Shown here: positions 35,274 to 45,473 of the stretch, in pieces
Numbering within the stretch: the stretch's first letter is position 1
Layout of the letters: the number at the start of each line of letters is the position of its first letter
From: Chlorogloeopsis fritschii PCC 6912
GTDB lineage: Bacteria > Cyanobacteriota > Cyanobacteriia > Cyanobacteriales > Nostocaceae
Assembly (NCBI RefSeq): GCF_000317285.1
Contig: NZ_AJLN01000116.1
Coordinates: 62,001-126,000 of the forward strand
Direction: 5' to 3'
Length of the DNA stretch: 64,000 nucleotides
Position numbers and translations under genes: made by a program
Notes under the pieces: model-generated
What the model was told of the DNA's origin: nothing
What the model saw: the letters and a program-made list of their open reading frames with translations, nothing else
The model's database searches: none

Positions 35274-36113
35274 ATGCCAATACCATTACTTTCAGTTACT
35301 CCTTCCACACAAAATCAGCGTGTCGAGGGCTATGAAGTACCCAGCGAAGATACGCCCACAATTTATCGATTAACAGACGCGATTTCAGATTCAGATATTG
35401 ATGCCATCATCTGGGCAGCCTATCGGCAAATCTTTAGCGAACACCTAATTTTAGACAATTATCGCCAAACCTTCCTCGAATCGCAGTTGCGAAACCGAGC
35501 AATTAACATCCGCGATTTTATTCGAGGCTTAGGTAAATCTGAAGTTTACCGCGAAGAAGTAGCAAAAACCAACTCCAACTACCGTTTAGTAGACATCAGC
35601 TTCAAACGGTTTTTGGGACGTGCTACCTATAACAAAGATGAGCAAATTGCTTGGTCGATTGTAATTGCGACTAAAGGTTTGCACGGTTTTATCGATGCCT
35701 TAGTAGATAGTGAAGAGTACCGCCAAAACTTTGGCGACGACATTGTACCTTTCCAACGCCGTCGTTTTAAAGACCGTCCCTTTAATTTGGTTAATCCCCG
35801 TTACGCCGATTACTGGCGCAATCAGGAGGTTACACGTTCTTTAGAAGGCAAGACCTTCTATCAAGTTGTACGCGCAGGAGAGTCAGTACAACGCGGCGTT
35901 CGTCAAGCAATTCCTTTTACCTTCCTGTCAATGGCTGCGAGTATCGCACCAGGTGGGATGAATTACCAGCGCACAGCCGATAGCGCTAGAAATTTCGCAG
36001 CTGTAGCTCAGATTCCCGATACAACCCGCGAATCTGCTACTCCTCCTCCAACTGTAAAACCCACAACAGTTGCTCTACCTTATCGTTACATTCCTGGTAA
36101 CAAAACAACTTAA
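35274..36113 (+). CDS. cpcG1: Phycobilisome rod-core linker CpcG1
   Basis: 279 residues. PBS linker domain (about 25-185) with [32 protein letters not shown] and KRFLGRATYNKDE. The C-terminus beyond about residue 190 is soluble and ends in proline/threonine-rich sequence, the part that docks rods on the allophycocyanin core. First of four cpcG genes in tandem. Start at the ATG after AAGGTAAAAGTAGAG. Not membrane anchored, unlike CpcG3. Confidence 0.93.
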   Translation: MPIPLLSVTPSTQNQRVEGYEVPSEDTPTIYRLTDAISDSDIDAIIWAAYRQIFSEHLILDNYRQTFLESQLRNRAINIRDFIRGLGKSEVYREEVAKTNSNYRLVDISFKRFLGRATYNKDEQIAWSIVIATKGLHGFIDALVDSEEYRQNFGDDIVPFQRRRFKDRPFNLVNPRYADYWRNQEVTRSLEGKTFYQVVRAGESVQRGVRQAIPFTFLSMAASIAPGGMNYQRTADSARNFAAVAQIPDTTRESATPPPTVKPTTVALPYRYIPGNKTT

Positions 36114-36208
36114 ATAGTCATTAGTCATTGGTCATTAGTCATTGGTTTTTCACATAGAAACAAAACAAATGACAAAGGACAAATGACAAATAACAAAGGA
36201 CAAATATT
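36114..36208. repeat. Heptamer tandem repeats before cpcG2
   Basis: GTCATTAGTCATTGGTCATTA units followed by AAATGACAAAGGACAAATGA-type units of opposite sense, able to fold back. They end 4 bp before the cpcG2 ATG at 36213. Confidence 0.75.
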
Positions 36209-36212
36209 CACA

Positions 36213-36956
36213 ATGTCAATACCTTTACTAGAATACAAACCCAGTTCCCAAAATCAGCGTGTTGCTGGTTATGAAGTACCTAACGAAGATTCTCCGAGAA
36301 TATATCGCTTAGAAGACTCTCCTACTGAAAGCGAAATCCAAGAATTAATTTGGGCTGGATATCGACAAATATTCAGCGAACACGAAAACCTCAAATTTTA
36401 TCGCCAACAAAATTTAGAATCTCAATTGAAGAACCGAACAATTACTGTGCGCGACTTCATTCGAGGTTTGGCAAAATCAGAGGGATTTCGTCGCTTAGTG
36501 GTAGAAACTAACTCTAATTACCGAATTGTAGAAGTCTGCCTCAAACGTATTTTGGGTCGTGCGTCTTACAACAAAGACGAAGAAATTGCTTGGTCAATTA
36601 AAATTGCCACTCAAGGCTTTGGTGGCTTTATTGATGCTTTGGTAGATAGCGAAGAATATCAAACCAACTTTGGTGATAATACAGTTCCCTACCAACGTCG
36701 TCGCTTTAAAGACAGACCCTTTAATTTGGTTACACCTCGCTACGGTAACTACTGGCGAGACAAATTAGAAAATGAGCGCTATAAGTCTGGTGATATTAAG
36801 AACTTCTTGGAACTAGCCAAGTCAATTGAAATTAGGACAGTTAACTACAAGCCTGTTAGTACTGCCAACATACAAATTCCCGACACCACCCGGAATACTC
36901 AGCCACAAGGTATTCCAGTCTCCATTAGTCCTAGCGCCAGTTTTCCGATAAGCTAA
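36213..36956 (+). CDS. cpcG2: Phycobilisome rod-core linker CpcG2
   Basis: 247 residues from the ATG at 36213, chosen by alignment of [17 protein letters not shown] with the other CpcG starts; an upstream ATG at 36183 lies in tandem repeats. PBS linker domain with [43 protein letters not shown]-terminus soluble ([14 protein letters not shown]), so core-attached. No Shine-Dalgarno is visible, in contrast to cpcG3 and cpcG4. Confidence 0.92.
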   Translation: MSIPLLEYKPSSQNQRVAGYEVPNEDSPRIYRLEDSPTESEIQELIWAGYRQIFSEHENLKFYRQQNLESQLKNRTITVRDFIRGLAKSEGFRRLVVETNSNYRIVEVCLKRILGRASYNKDEEIAWSIKIATQGFGGFIDALVDSEEYQTNFGDNTVPYQRRRFKDRPFNLVTPRYGNYWRDKLENERYKSGDIKNFLELAKSIEIRTVNYKPVSTANIQIPDTTRNTQPQGIPVSISPSASFPIS

Positions 36957-36973
36957 ACTGAAATGGATAGTTG

Positions 36974-37036
36974 TTGGGGCGGGTTTATTTTGATATCTCG
37001 TTATCTTAAATAGATTGCTGTCAAACCCGCCCGTAC
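36974..37036. repeat. GCGGGTTT-type inverted-repeat element, copy 2
   Basis: Left end TTGGGGCGGGTTTATT and right end AAACCCGCCCGTACA are inverted repeats around TGATATCTCGTTATCTTAAA. Matches the element at 12757-12823 in reverse orientation. Confidence 0.75.
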
Positions 37037-37217
37037 AGTTTGTTAGTAGAAAATTCAACTAATAACCAACAACTAACAACAAATCCAAAAGTGGGTCTGG
37101 GTAAATCCAAAATTAGTTCACACAATTTTAGATGGTTAGTAGGTTTACTTGAGAATTTCTAAGGAGTGAATCCACAACCTTCTAAGTGCCAAATTATGCA
37201 ATAAGGTGAATAAAAAT

Positions 37218-37952
37218 ATGGCAGTACCTGTACTCGAATATAAACCCACTACCCAAAATCAGAGAGTTAGTAGCTTTGGAACGACGGATATTAATGAAGA
37301 CACTCCTTATATCTATCGTCTTGAAGAGATTAACTCTAGCGGCGAAATTGAAGAGTTAATTTGGGCAGCATATCGTCAAGTTTTCAACGAACAAGAAATT
37401 CTTCAATTTAACCGTCAAATAGCCCTGGAAACTCAACTTAAAAACAGGTCAATTACAGTACGAGATTTTATCCGTGGTTTGGCAAAATCAGACCGATTTT
37501 ATCAGCTGGTAGTTGCAGCTAATAATAACTATCGGCTAGTAGAAATTTGTCTGAAGCGTTTGTTAGGTCGTGCTCCGTACAATCGAGAAGAAGAAATCGC
37601 TTGGTCTATTCAAATCGCCACTCGCGGTTGGGCACGATTTGTGGATGCATTGATTGACTCTCAGGAGTACGAACAAACCTTTGGCGATTATACCGTACCC
37701 TATCAGCGCAAGCGGATGTCTACAGATAGACCGTTCAGCTTTACCCCGCGCTATGGTGCAGACTATCGCGACAAAGCAGGCATTGTCAAAACCAGCTGGA
37801 TACATGATACCGAATGGTATAAGTTTTTGGCTGTGTCAGCCTATCCTCAAAAAGTCGATTGGAGAACATTATCAGCTGTACTAGTTGGATGTTCTGCGAT
37901 CGCTACTTTCTTGCTCGTACTAAATTGGTTTGTAAACAGTTCTATCTTCTAA
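37218..37952 (+). CDS. cpcG3: CpcL-type rod linker with C-terminal membrane helix
   Basis: 244 residues from the ATG at 37218. PBS linker domain (about 25-190; [29 protein letters not shown]). Unlike the other three copies the C-terminus ends in one hydrophobic helix ([20 protein letters not shown], about residues 217-240). This is the mark of CpcL (CpcG2 of Synechocystis, CpcG3 of Anabaena), which anchors rods without a core in the thylakoid membrane and supplies photosystem I. The function for this copy is inferred from that family. RBS AAGGTG lies upstream. Confidence 0.93.
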   Translation: MAVPVLEYKPTTQNQRVSSFGTTDINEDTPYIYRLEEINSSGEIEELIWAAYRQVFNEQEILQFNRQIALETQLKNRSITVRDFIRGLAKSDRFYQLVVAANNNYRLVEICLKRLLGRAPYNREEEIAWSIQIATRGWARFVDALIDSQEYEQTFGDYTVPYQRKRMSTDRPFSFTPRYGADYRDKAGIVKTSWIHDTEWYKFLAVSAYPQKVDWRTLSAVLVGCSAIATFLLVLNWFVNSSIF

Positions 37953-38063
37953 ACAGAATGCGGGAAAATAGTTAATGAAAGAAGATTGCAATCACACAAG
38001 CCTTCTTCGTATTTTCCCAAAAGCTCTGTTTAATTTGTTGATAATTTAAGAGGGAAATTGCCA

Positions 38064-38831
38064 ATGGCACTGCCATTACTTCAATATAAACCCAGCAGTC
38101 AAAATCATCGGGTTACAAGCTTTGGCCCGTCCGATCTAGATGAAGATACGCCCTATATCTATCGCTTAGAAGATATCAGCTCTTACAGCGACAGACAAAA
38201 TATCATTTGGGCAGCTTATCGCCAAGTTTTCAGCGAACATGAGATTCTGAAGTTCAATCGCCAGCAGCACTTGGAATCCCAGCTGAAAAATGGTTCTCTA
38301 ACAGTACGCGACTTCATTCGTGGTTTAGCCAAGTCTGAAGCTTTCTATCGCTTAGTTGTCTCGGTTAATAACAACTACCGTCTCGTAGATATCTGCCTCA
38401 AGCGCTTTTTAGGCCGTTCTTCTTATAACAAAGAAGAAGAAATTGCTTGGTCAATTGTGATTGGTACCAAAGGATTTGGCGGCTTCGTTGATGCTCTCAT
38501 TGACAGTGACGAATACACCGAAGCATTTGGTGAAAATACCGTTCCTTACCAACGCAAGCGTTTGGTAGATCGTCCCCACAACTTGGTAACTCCTCGCTAC
38601 GGCGAAGACTTCCAAGAAAGTGCTGGCACCGTCAAAACCGACTGGCGCTTTACATTGCAGAACTTCTACAGCCGCAAAGCCCAAGAACGGCGCATGGCAG
38701 AAGGCGATCCTCGCAAGTACGCCGATATGGCATCTGCGATCGCTCCTAAAGGCAACTATGCTCAAAATATTCGTGCAGCCGAACTTGATTACATGAGCTT
38801 AGTGCCTTCCCGTAGTGGCAGCAGACGCTAA
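38064..38831 (+). CDS. cpcG4: Phycobilisome rod-core linker CpcG4
   Basis: 255 residues from the ATG at 38064, after AGAGGGAAATTGCCA. PBS linker domain with [30 protein letters not shown] and [14 protein letters not shown]. The C-terminus (about 190-255) is basic and soluble ([18 protein letters not shown]), so it docks to the core. Last gene of the rod island, followed by a strong terminator. More highly biased codon use than cpcG1 and cpcG2 suggests it is the major rod-core linker; that is inference. Confidence 0.93.
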   Translation: MALPLLQYKPSSQNHRVTSFGPSDLDEDTPYIYRLEDISSYSDRQNIIWAAYRQVFSEHEILKFNRQQHLESQLKNGSLTVRDFIRGLAKSEAFYRLVVSVNNNYRLVDICLKRFLGRSSYNKEEEIAWSIVIGTKGFGGFVDALIDSDEYTEAFGENTVPYQRKRLVDRPHNLVTPRYGEDFQESAGTVKTDWRFTLQNFYSRKAQERRMAEGDPRKYADMASAIAPKGNYAQNIRAAELDYMSLVPSRSGSRR

Positions 38832-38887
38832 CATTGCGAGCTAAAACCGCAACTCTAGTTACTTAATTAGATTGCTAATAATTTGAT

Positions 38888-38984
38888 ACTGGGTCTGATT
38901 TCCGCACTGATGTGATGATAGCCTTGCAGTTTTTCTGTTAGCTAGGCATTGTGTTAGTGGAGATTAGACCCAGTAGTTTTTATT
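38888..38984 (+). terminator. Terminator after the cpc operon
   Basis: ACTGGGTCT at 38888-38896 pairs with AGACCCAGT at 38966-38974, followed by AGTTTTTATT. The loop of about 69 nt is itself structured. It lies 57 bp after cpcG4 and marks the end of the pec/cpc island. Confidence 0.7.
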
Positions 38985-39063
38985 ACTAAATAAATGTTAG
39001 TGGATAGTGCTTAAAAACTACTAACTACTGTACAGACGCGAGGAACCGAAGCGTTTCTACCTA

Positions 39064-39795
39064 CTAACTTTTTTCTAAATAACCTCCAGCATAAGTAATT
39101 ACGCACATCGTTCTGTATCGAGTGTGACTACCATAAGCAACTCCCGTGACTTTAAAAGCTGAGTTAAAAATATTTTTACGATGACCGCGATCGCTAACTC
39201 CATCATCAATGATTAATTGCATGACGATATCCTGAGCCGTACTTGGCCCGTAGCTAATGTTTTCGCCAGCGGTAATTCGCCATTTTCCATAGCGATTGAT
39301 GCGAGTAGAGGGATTGCTGCCATCGCCACCATAGTGACCTGTTGTACCTTTAGGGCCTTGGTCTTTGAGATGGTCTGTAGCACCCAAAGACATTCCTTTG
39401 GATGCAGTTAAAGCACCTATAGGACGGGCTTGTTTGAGAAAGGCGATCGCCTCATTTACAGCAGGAATACCCTCTTGTGTTTGCAAATAGACGCGATCGG
39501 AGATTTTTACTCGACTGCCTTGAAAGCGTTTTTTATAGTTTTCTAATATAGGAATGTATGCTTTAGGATTTGTCCGCACTTTATTCATTTCAGCAATCAC
39601 CTGTTGTTCTAAAGGTGATAAATAACTTGCTCGTGCTAACAACTTAAGATTGCTTTTTTTAAAAATAATAGGAACAGAACTAGGTGTTGATTTGGCGACA
39701 GAAGGGCTAATTTTCAGCAGTGGTAAATAACAGCTAACTAATAGAATAACAGGGGAAATTTGCCTAAATCCCATGCGACGCATTCTTGACCTCAC
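39064..39795 (-). CDS. Exported CAP-domain (SCP-like) protein
   Basis: 243 residues. Signal peptide or anchor at the N-terminus (about 10-30, [20 protein letters not shown]). CAP domain from about 55 with [37 protein letters not shown] and a C-terminal [12 protein letters not shown]. Bacterial CAP proteins are secreted and of mixed function; no specific activity can be assigned. The start could be the ATG at 39786 as well. It lies alone, convergent with the cpc island. Confidence 0.85.
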   Translation of the reverse strand: MRSRMRRMGFRQISPVILLVSCYLPLLKISPSVAKSTPSSVPIIFKKSNLKLLARASYLSPLEQQVIAEMNKVRTNPKAYIPILENYKKRFQGSRVKISDRVYLQTQEGIPAVNEAIAFLKQARPIGALTASKGMSLGATDHLKDQGPKGTTGHYGGDGSNPSTRINRYGKWRITAGENISYGPSTAQDIVMQLIIDDGVSDRGHRKNIFNSAFKVTGVAYGSHTRYRTMCVITYAGGYLEKS

Positions 39796-39879
39796 GATTT
39801 TTGCTCAAGGTTACTTTGAATAAATGCAATGCACCGTCTTTGATAAAAGCTTGATTGTGAGTTTGCTAATAGCAATTTT

Positions 39880-39940
39880 TGTAGTGTGGGTACTGACTAA
39901 CTTTACTCAAAGCCTTATTTTTTAGTTGTGAACAGTGCTC
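39880..39940. repeat. GGTGGGCACTGTCC-type repeat, copy E (right end broken)
   Basis: Left end GTAGTGTGGGTACTG and centre TCAAAGCCTTATTTTTTAG match the family; the right end stops at GTGAACAGTGCT, where a GC-rich repeat begins. It looks truncated by the neighbouring repeat. Confidence 0.6.
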
Positions 39941-39944
39941 CGAA

Positions 39945-40045
39945 GTTCCCTGGGCGTGGGAAACCCTTACTTACGTTTATCCGCCTACCCTACGGGAACC
40001 CCTTCGGGGTACGGCGTCTACGGCAGGACTTCTCTCCACCTTACG
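39945..40045. repeat. GC-rich hairpin repeat
   Basis: Dyads CCTACGGGAACCCCTTCGGG and GGCGTCTACGGCAGG within a GC-rich block. It resembles the block at 10010-10205 in composition and position, not in exact sequence. Confidence 0.55.
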
Positions 40046-40350
40046 GTTGATAAAATCTGCTAAAAAAGCTAATCGTTGGGATGCATTGGTTGTAACCTTG
40101 AATGCAAAACATCGTAAACAGCAAGTTTACCGATTTGATATTAGATAAGTGTTAAGTGATGTCTATCCTATTAGAAATTACCTGTATAAATACTGAAATT
40201 ACAAACAAAAATTCCCCGCTCTTTCTTGCCAGAATAATTCTTTTAAACAAAAAGAACAGAGAATATAGTGTATTTCAAATTTTTACTTAAGTAAGTTAGC
40301 GAGAAAAAACCAAACTATCTGACGAGAAGTAAAATCTATGTATTTGGCTC

Positions 40351-40374
40351 GTAGTAGCGCTAAAGCGCTACTAC
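40351..40374. repeat. GTAGTAGCGC palindrome
   Basis: Perfect inverted repeat GTAGTAGCGC/GCGCTACTAC with a TAAA loop, within GGCTC ... AAACTAAT. A longer relative with the same TIR ends GTAGTAAG/CTTACTAC is at 54120-54170. It lies 30 bp beyond the DsbA-like stop codon and may serve as terminator. Confidence 0.65.
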
Positions 40375-40404
40375 AAACTAATTATGATTATTAACACAAC
40401 TTAC

Positions 40405-41172
40405 TTACTTGGCACTTGCCAGCAATTCCTCTATCTTAGATAGCTGTACCACACCAGAAAAAGTATCACTGTTCATCACAAAAAATGGTGTCCCAGAAAG
40501 ACCTAAATTGTCTGCTAATTGCATATCTTGCTGAATAGCATTATTAGCAATACGCCTATCTTGTTCAAACTTTTCCAAATCTAAATTCAGTTTTTTAGCG
40601 ATATCTATATATAAAGATTCGCCGATTTTGTTTTGATTGTTAAATAGCGCATCATGATATTCCCAAAATTTGCCTTGTTGTTGGGCAGCCCAAGCGGCTT
40701 GGGCGGCTGGCATTGCTTCTGCATGAATTGAGATTAAAGGGAAATTTTTGTACACTAATTCGACCTTATCCTGATGTTTTGCTATTAAATTTTTGAGAGT
40801 TTTATGAGCCTCAGCACAATAAGGACATTGAAAGTCAGAAAACTCTACCAATAAAATTTTTGGTGCAGTTGCTCCAGTAGTGGGAGAGTCTCCTATTACC
40901 TTTTGGGGGTTAGTTTTTAAGTCCTGCAAAAATGCCTGCCGTGTTTGCTGTAATTGCTGCTGCTGTTCCTGTTGATACGCCTGAAGAGATTCCAGAATTG
41001 CTTCCGGATGATTGCGGAGAATTTGTAAAACTTGTTCTTCCAGTTGCGAATTAATACGGGTAGCTGCTTGTACTGGAAATGACCAAATCAAAGTCAAACA
41101 CACCAACCCTATTACTGCCACAGTAAGTAACCGTTGCCAAAGTCGTTCAACCAAAGAAAAGAATGTACGCAT
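40405..41172 (-). CDS. DsbA-family thiol-disulfide oxidoreductase
   Basis: 255 residues. N-terminal signal anchor (about 15-35, VAVIGLVCLTLIWSFPVQA), a Gln-rich helix (about 60-80, QQEQQQQLQQTRQ), then a DsbA-like thioredoxin fold with the active-site CPYC in FSDFQCPYCAEAH, and a cis-Pro loop SGTPFFV near the end. It acts in the periplasm or thylakoid lumen, forming or exchanging disulfides. Similar to the cyanobacterial DsbA/DsbG-like proteins, sometimes annotated as a vitamin-K reductase partner, which is not shown here. No partner gene adjacent. Confidence 0.88.
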   Translation of the reverse strand: MRTFFSLVERLWQRLLTVAVIGLVCLTLIWSFPVQAATRINSQLEEQVLQILRNHPEAILESLQAYQQEQQQQLQQTRQAFLQDLKTNPQKVIGDSPTTGATAPKILLVEFSDFQCPYCAEAHKTLKNLIAKHQDKVELVYKNFPLISIHAEAMPAAQAAWAAQQQGKFWEYHDALFNNQNKIGESLYIDIAKKLNLDLEKFEQDRRIANNAIQQDMQLADNLGLSGTPFFVMNSDTFSGVVQLSKIEELLASAK

Positions 41173-41448
41173 AATCTCACGATCGATAAAATTTCATTCT
41201 CTCTAGTATTCCCTGAGATGTGTAAAGAAAATTGCACTACAAATATGTTTTAGTAAGTAGTACGGAAAATTATACTTTGCTTTTCATCGTTAACGTCCCA
41301 AAGGCGGTTCGCACTCCGTAAAAATGCTGGTGACGTTTTCAGGAAATATAACAAAACTAGAATTACGTATTTTCTGAGTAGTGTCAGTAAATAGCCCCAT
41401 CTATATTGAGCTTTTAAATGCTCCTCAATCTCTTCATCAACAGGCGAA

Positions 41449-43896
41449 ATGGTAGCACTTAACGCAATATTGGCAGCACCCATAGCAAAACTAGGCTCAC
41501 GACGTAATTTTTTGATGCGGCTGATCATTGGTGGCACAACTCTAGCTGTCAGTTTTTCTGCCTATTACAGCTATCAAGTAGTACGGAACTTGATGCTAGA
41601 GAATTTGAAACAAAATGCCTTATTGCAGGTGCAGCGAGGAACTGATGAAATTGACGGCTGGTTGGCTATTCTAAAGGCTCGCATGGAAATATTTGCCAAT
41701 ACTCCGACTGTACGCGCTATGAATTGGTCGCTGGCGGAATCTTATTTGCAGGCTGAAGTAGTGCGAATTGAGGAATTTAGTGCGCTTGGAATTGGTAAAC
41801 CTGATGGCTGGCGTAATGTTACAGGCGGCGTTCCTGCCAATGTTAAGGATCGCGAGTACTTCCAAAAAGCAATGGCAGGGCAGACAAATATAAGCGATCC
41901 GTTAATCAGCCGCGCCCAGAAAATCCCCACAATCATAGTAGCTGCGCCGATTTGGCAACAGACCCCTACAAACAGTCCGCCTATTGGTGAAATTCAAGGC
42001 TTTGTCAAAGTCGATCGCGTCACGCAGGTAGTCAATCGGCTGCAATATGGAAACAACAGTTATGCCTTTGCGCTGAATTCAAAAGGGCAAGCAATTGTTC
42101 ACCCAAATTCAGCACTAATGTCTACTTTAGAAAAACCCGCACCCAGTCTTTTGCAGTCAAATGAGCAAAACTTAGCAGCGATCGCTCGCCAAATGGTGAA
42201 CCGACACAAGGGCATTCAATTATTGCACATTGATGGGACTAAGAAGTACGTTGCCTATCTTCCCCTACAAGAAACCAATTGGTCGGTGGCTTTGATTATT
42301 CCCCGCGAAAACATCGAATCTCAACTGCGCCCTCTAGATCTGATGGCACTAGTAGTAATGGGGCTGGCAGTGACTATGATTGTTGTTTTATGGCAAGTCC
42401 AAGCCTTTGAACAGGTGCAATTGAAAAAATCTAAGGAAGCTGCCGATGCTGCCAACCAAGCCAAAAGCGAGTTTCTGGCAAACATGAGCCACGAACTGCG
42501 GACTCCCCTCAACGGCATCTTGGGATATGCTCAAATCATCAGCCGCTCCCAGGAGTGGGGAGACAAAGAACGCAAGGGTATCAATATTATCTATCAGTGC
42601 GGCTCTCATCTTTTAATGCTGATTAATGACATTCTCGATCTCTCAAAAATCGAAGCCCGCAAACTGGAGTTACTCCCCACCGCTTTGTACTTGCCTGCTT
42701 TTTTGCAAGGCATTGTTGAACTCATCCGCATTCGGGCTGAACAAAAAGGTATTGACTTTATTTTTCTTGCCGAATCTGAACTGCCTGAGGGCATTGAAGC
42801 AGATGAAAAACGCCTGCGACAAGTCTTAATTAACTTGCTGGGCAATGCCGTGAAGTTTACCGACAAAGGTAGTGTCACCTTTAAGGTTATTGTCATCGAT
42901 CGCTTTTCATTACCCGACAACAAGCAACAAATAACCAAAATTCGCTTCCAAATAGAAGATACAGGCATTGGCATTAGTACAGAAGCGATCGCTAAAATCT
43001 TTATGCCTTTTGAACAAGTAGGAGAGACTCAACGCCGAGCGGAAGGAACCGGACTCGGACTGGCAATTAGCAAAAAGATTGTTAATCTCATGGGTAGTCA
43101 GATCCAGGTACAAAGTCAGTTAGGCGTAGGAAGTACTTTCTTTTTTGATGTTGATTTGCCTGTAGTCAATGAATGGAAAAAGGCAGTTGCCACCAAAGCT
43201 GGAAAGCAAATTATTGGTTATCAAGGAGAACGAAAGACAATCTTGATTGTTGATGACAAATGGGAAAATCGCTCAGTACTAGTTAATTTGCTAGAGCCAA
43301 TTGGCTTTGCAGTAGTCGAAGCCGACAACGGTGAAGATGGACTAGCTAAAGCAGCACAATTGCAACCCCATTTAATCATCACTGACTTGTCCATGCCAGT
43401 CATGGATGGCTTCCAACTGTTACGACAAATACGTACATCAGAAACATTAAAACAGCTGCTGGTGATTGTCTCATCTGCTTCCGTTTCTGAGATGGATCGG
43501 CAACAAAGTTTGGACGCTGGAGGAGACAATTTTCTCGGCAAGCCAGTGCAAGCCGAGGAACTGTTTGAGTTATTGGAAAAATATTTACAAATTAAATGGC
43601 AATACGAACAGACTACACCAACTGACCAATTGGCAACCCATACGCTAGCAGATGCACCTATCTCCAATCCTGAAATTGTATTTCCCACACCAGAAGACTT
43701 GGCTGAGTTACTCAGCCTTACGCGGCAAGGACGTGTCAAAAAATTGACAGAAGAAGCTAAACGCATCCAGCAATTGGATGAGCGCTATGCCCCCTTTATC
43801 CAGCAGATTCTACATTTAGCACAGAGTTTTCAAATTCACAAAATTGAAAACTTGCTTGAGGAAGCCATAAATAAATCAATCGGAGCGAGAAACTGA
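41449..43896 (+). CDS. Hybrid sensor histidine kinase with Cache sensor and receiver
   Basis: 815 residues. TM helix (about 22-44), periplasmic Cache-like sensor (about 45-285), second TM (about 303-320), HisKA domain with the phospho-His in [14 protein letters not shown], HATPase domain ([26 protein letters not shown]) and a C-terminal receiver with [10 protein letters not shown] as phospho-Asp site. About 100 residues follow the receiver, without a recognised domain. The stop codon abuts the start of the next gene with no gap, so the two kinases form an operon. The signal sensed is unknown; Cache domains bind small metabolites. Confidence 0.9.
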   Translation: MVALNAILAAPIAKLGSRRNFLMRLIIGGTTLAVSFSAYYSYQVVRNLMLENLKQNALLQVQRGTDEIDGWLAILKARMEIFANTPTVRAMNWSLAESYLQAEVVRIEEFSALGIGKPDGWRNVTGGVPANVKDREYFQKAMAGQTNISDPLISRAQKIPTIIVAAPIWQQTPTNSPPIGEIQGFVKVDRVTQVVNRLQYGNNSYAFALNSKGQAIVHPNSALMSTLEKPAPSLLQSNEQNLAAIARQMVNRHKGIQLLHIDGTKKYVAYLPLQETNWSVALIIPRENIESQLRPLDLMALVVMGLAVTMIVVLWQVQAFEQVQLKKSKEAADAANQAKSEFLANMSHELRTPLNGILGYAQIISRSQEWGDKERKGINIIYQCGSHLLMLINDILDLSKIEARKLELLPTALYLPAFLQGIVELIRIRAEQKGIDFIFLAESELPEGIEADEKRLRQVLINLLGNAVKFTDKGSVTFKVIVIDRFSLPDNKQQITKIRFQIEDTGIGISTEAIAKIFMPFEQVGETQRRAEGTGLGLAISKKIVNLMGSQIQVQSQLGVGSTFFFDVDLPVVNEWKKAVATKAGKQIIGYQGERKTILIVDDKWENRSVLVNLLEPIGFAVVEADNGEDGLAKAAQLQPHLIITDLSMPVMDGFQLLRQIRTSETLKQLLVIVSSASVSEMDRQQSLDAGGDNFLGKPVQAEELFELLEKYLQIKWQYEQTTPTDQLATHTLADAPISNPEIVFPTPEDLAELLSLTRQGRVKKLTEEAKRIQQLDERYAPFIQQILHLAQSFQIHKIENLLEEAINKSIGARN

Positions 43897-45180
43897 ATGC
43901 AGGACACTGAGTTGATTTTAGTAGTGGACGATACTCCTGCTAATCTGGATGTCATCTCCGACACCTTGAGCGAAGCAGGATTTGAAGTGGCGATCGCCAC
44001 CGATGGACAAAGGGCACTCAAGCAAATGGAATATAGCTTGCCGAGTTTGATTTTGCTGGATGTAATGATGCCAGGGATGGATGGGTTTGAAACCTGCCGC
44101 CGCCTCAAAGCCTGGGAGTTAACTCAAGATATACCAGTAATTTTTATGACTGCGCTGTCTGATGTGGCAGATAAAGTCAAGGGTTTCAGTCTTGGTGCAG
44201 TAGATTATATTACCAAACCGTTTCAGGAACAAGAAGTATTAGCCCGTGTCAAAACTCATCTCAAATTGCGGAAATTAAACAAAGCACTAGAACAGCAAAC
44301 GGCACAGCTAACAACTACCCTAGAACAACTTCAAAAGTCCCAACTACAGCTCGTACAGAGTGAAAAAATGTCTGCCTTGGGGCAACTAGTAGCAGGAGTC
44401 GCCCACGAACTCAACAATCCGATCGCCTTTATCACGGGTAATCTCACCTACGCTCACAACTATTTTCAAGATCTGATTTCCCACTTACAGCTTTATCAAA
44501 AGCAATCTTCTGCTGCCGAAATTGCCAAACACGCAAAAGAAATTGACTTAGAATTTTTGCTTGCAGATTTACCGCAAATCCTTACCTCGATGCAACAAGG
44601 AAGCAATCGAATTAGTGATCTCACCACTTCGCTGAGAATCTTTTCTCGGAATGATACTACGAACAAAGTTCTATTTGATATTCATCAGGGAATTGACAGT
44701 ACCCTGCTCATTTTAATGCCCCGTTTGAAAGGGAATTGCGGCCCTGCTGTTGAAGTAATTAAAGATTACGGTGACATACCTGAGATTGAGTGTTTTCCCG
44801 GACAAATTAATCAGGCATTTATGAACCTGTTGGCAAACGCGATTGATGCGATAGAAGAAACATATCAAACACACAGTATTGAGCAAATCAAGACCAATTC
44901 ATATCAAATTTGCATTCAGACTTGTTTGGCAAAAACAGGTGATCGGGTTTTGATTCGGATTCAAGATAATGGCATGGGCATATCGAATGAAGTCAAACAA
45001 AAGCTGTTTGCCGAGCAATTTACCACTAAACCCATAGGTAAAGGAACGGGATTAGGTTTATCGATTACCCGTCAAATCATAGTTGAGAAACATCAAGGAA
45101 CCATTGAGGTGGATTCCACTTGGGGTAAGGGTTCTGAGTTCGTAATTTCCATTCCTCTGAGAACCGCTTCAGGTAAATAA
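43897..45180 (+). CDS. Receiver-histidine kinase hybrid
   Basis: 427 residues. N-terminal receiver (1-125; LILLDVMMPGMDGF, Asp near 50; FMTAL; ITKPF), a coiled-coil linker (about 130-150), HisKA with phospho-His in VAGVAHELNNPIAF, and HATPase (NLLANAIDAI, QDNGMGIS, GTGLGLSI). Soluble, with no membrane segment. Directly follows the Cache kinase gene (TGA ATG), so its receiver may take phosphate from that kinase. No DNA-binding output in either gene; the relay end-point is elsewhere. Confidence 0.9.
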   Translation: MQDTELILVVDDTPANLDVISDTLSEAGFEVAIATDGQRALKQMEYSLPSLILLDVMMPGMDGFETCRRLKAWELTQDIPVIFMTALSDVADKVKGFSLGAVDYITKPFQEQEVLARVKTHLKLRKLNKALEQQTAQLTTTLEQLQKSQLQLVQSEKMSALGQLVAGVAHELNNPIAFITGNLTYAHNYFQDLISHLQLYQKQSSAAEIAKHAKEIDLEFLLADLPQILTSMQQGSNRISDLTTSLRIFSRNDTTNKVLFDIHQGIDSTLLILMPRLKGNCGPAVEVIKDYGDIPEIECFPGQINQAFMNLLANAIDAIEETYQTHSIEQIKTNSYQICIQTCLAKTGDRVLIRIQDNGMGISNEVKQKLFAEQFTTKPIGKGTGLGLSITRQIIVEKHQGTIEVDSTWGKGSEFVISIPLRTASGK

Positions 45181-45240
45181 TTTTGGCGTTGCTGATTTAG
45201 GCTATGAAAATAATTTTTCGTAATGCCAAAACCCCTGCCC

Positions 45241-45263
45241 AGACGCGATATATCGCGTCTCTA
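45241..45263. repeat. AGACGCGATATATCGCGTCT palindrome
   Basis: Perfect palindrome AGACGCGATATATCGCGTCT followed by CTAC. A relative, GTAGAGACGCGATTAATCAC with its matching arm, lies at 62542-62569, and a diverged form at about 39030. Typical small palindrome between genes. Confidence 0.65.
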
Positions 45264-45473
45264 CAAATCAAATTCATACCGCGATTCAGCAACGCCATAA
45301 TTTTTATATCAATTTCATTTATTAGCCAGTATTTATTCCAAGATTAGGTTCAAGATATTGAAAGCCAAAGTTTAAGTAAGTAGCGTGAGGTATACAAGTT
45401 ACAAATTTAAACTACTTTACTCCCATTAAAAGTTACCTATTTTTTCCCATTGATGAACTGAGGCAATGATTGT

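Larger units (their letters stand above)
39796..40404. other. Intergenic region with three repeats
   Basis: About 610 bp. It holds a weak GGTGGGCACTG-type repeat (39880-39940), a GC-rich hairpin segment (39945-40045) and a short GTAGTAGCGC palindrome (40351-40374). No gene or RNA is evident in 40050-40340. Confidence 0.55.

Noticed and set aside
41250-41537. 95-codon minus-strand frame upstream of the Cache kinase
   Set aside because: It overlaps the true kinase start on the other strand and shows no family features.
42606-42974. 122-codon minus-strand frame inside the kinase gene
   Set aside because: Fully antisense to the HATPase region of a well-supported gene; serine/arginine-rich composition is typical of a shadow frame.
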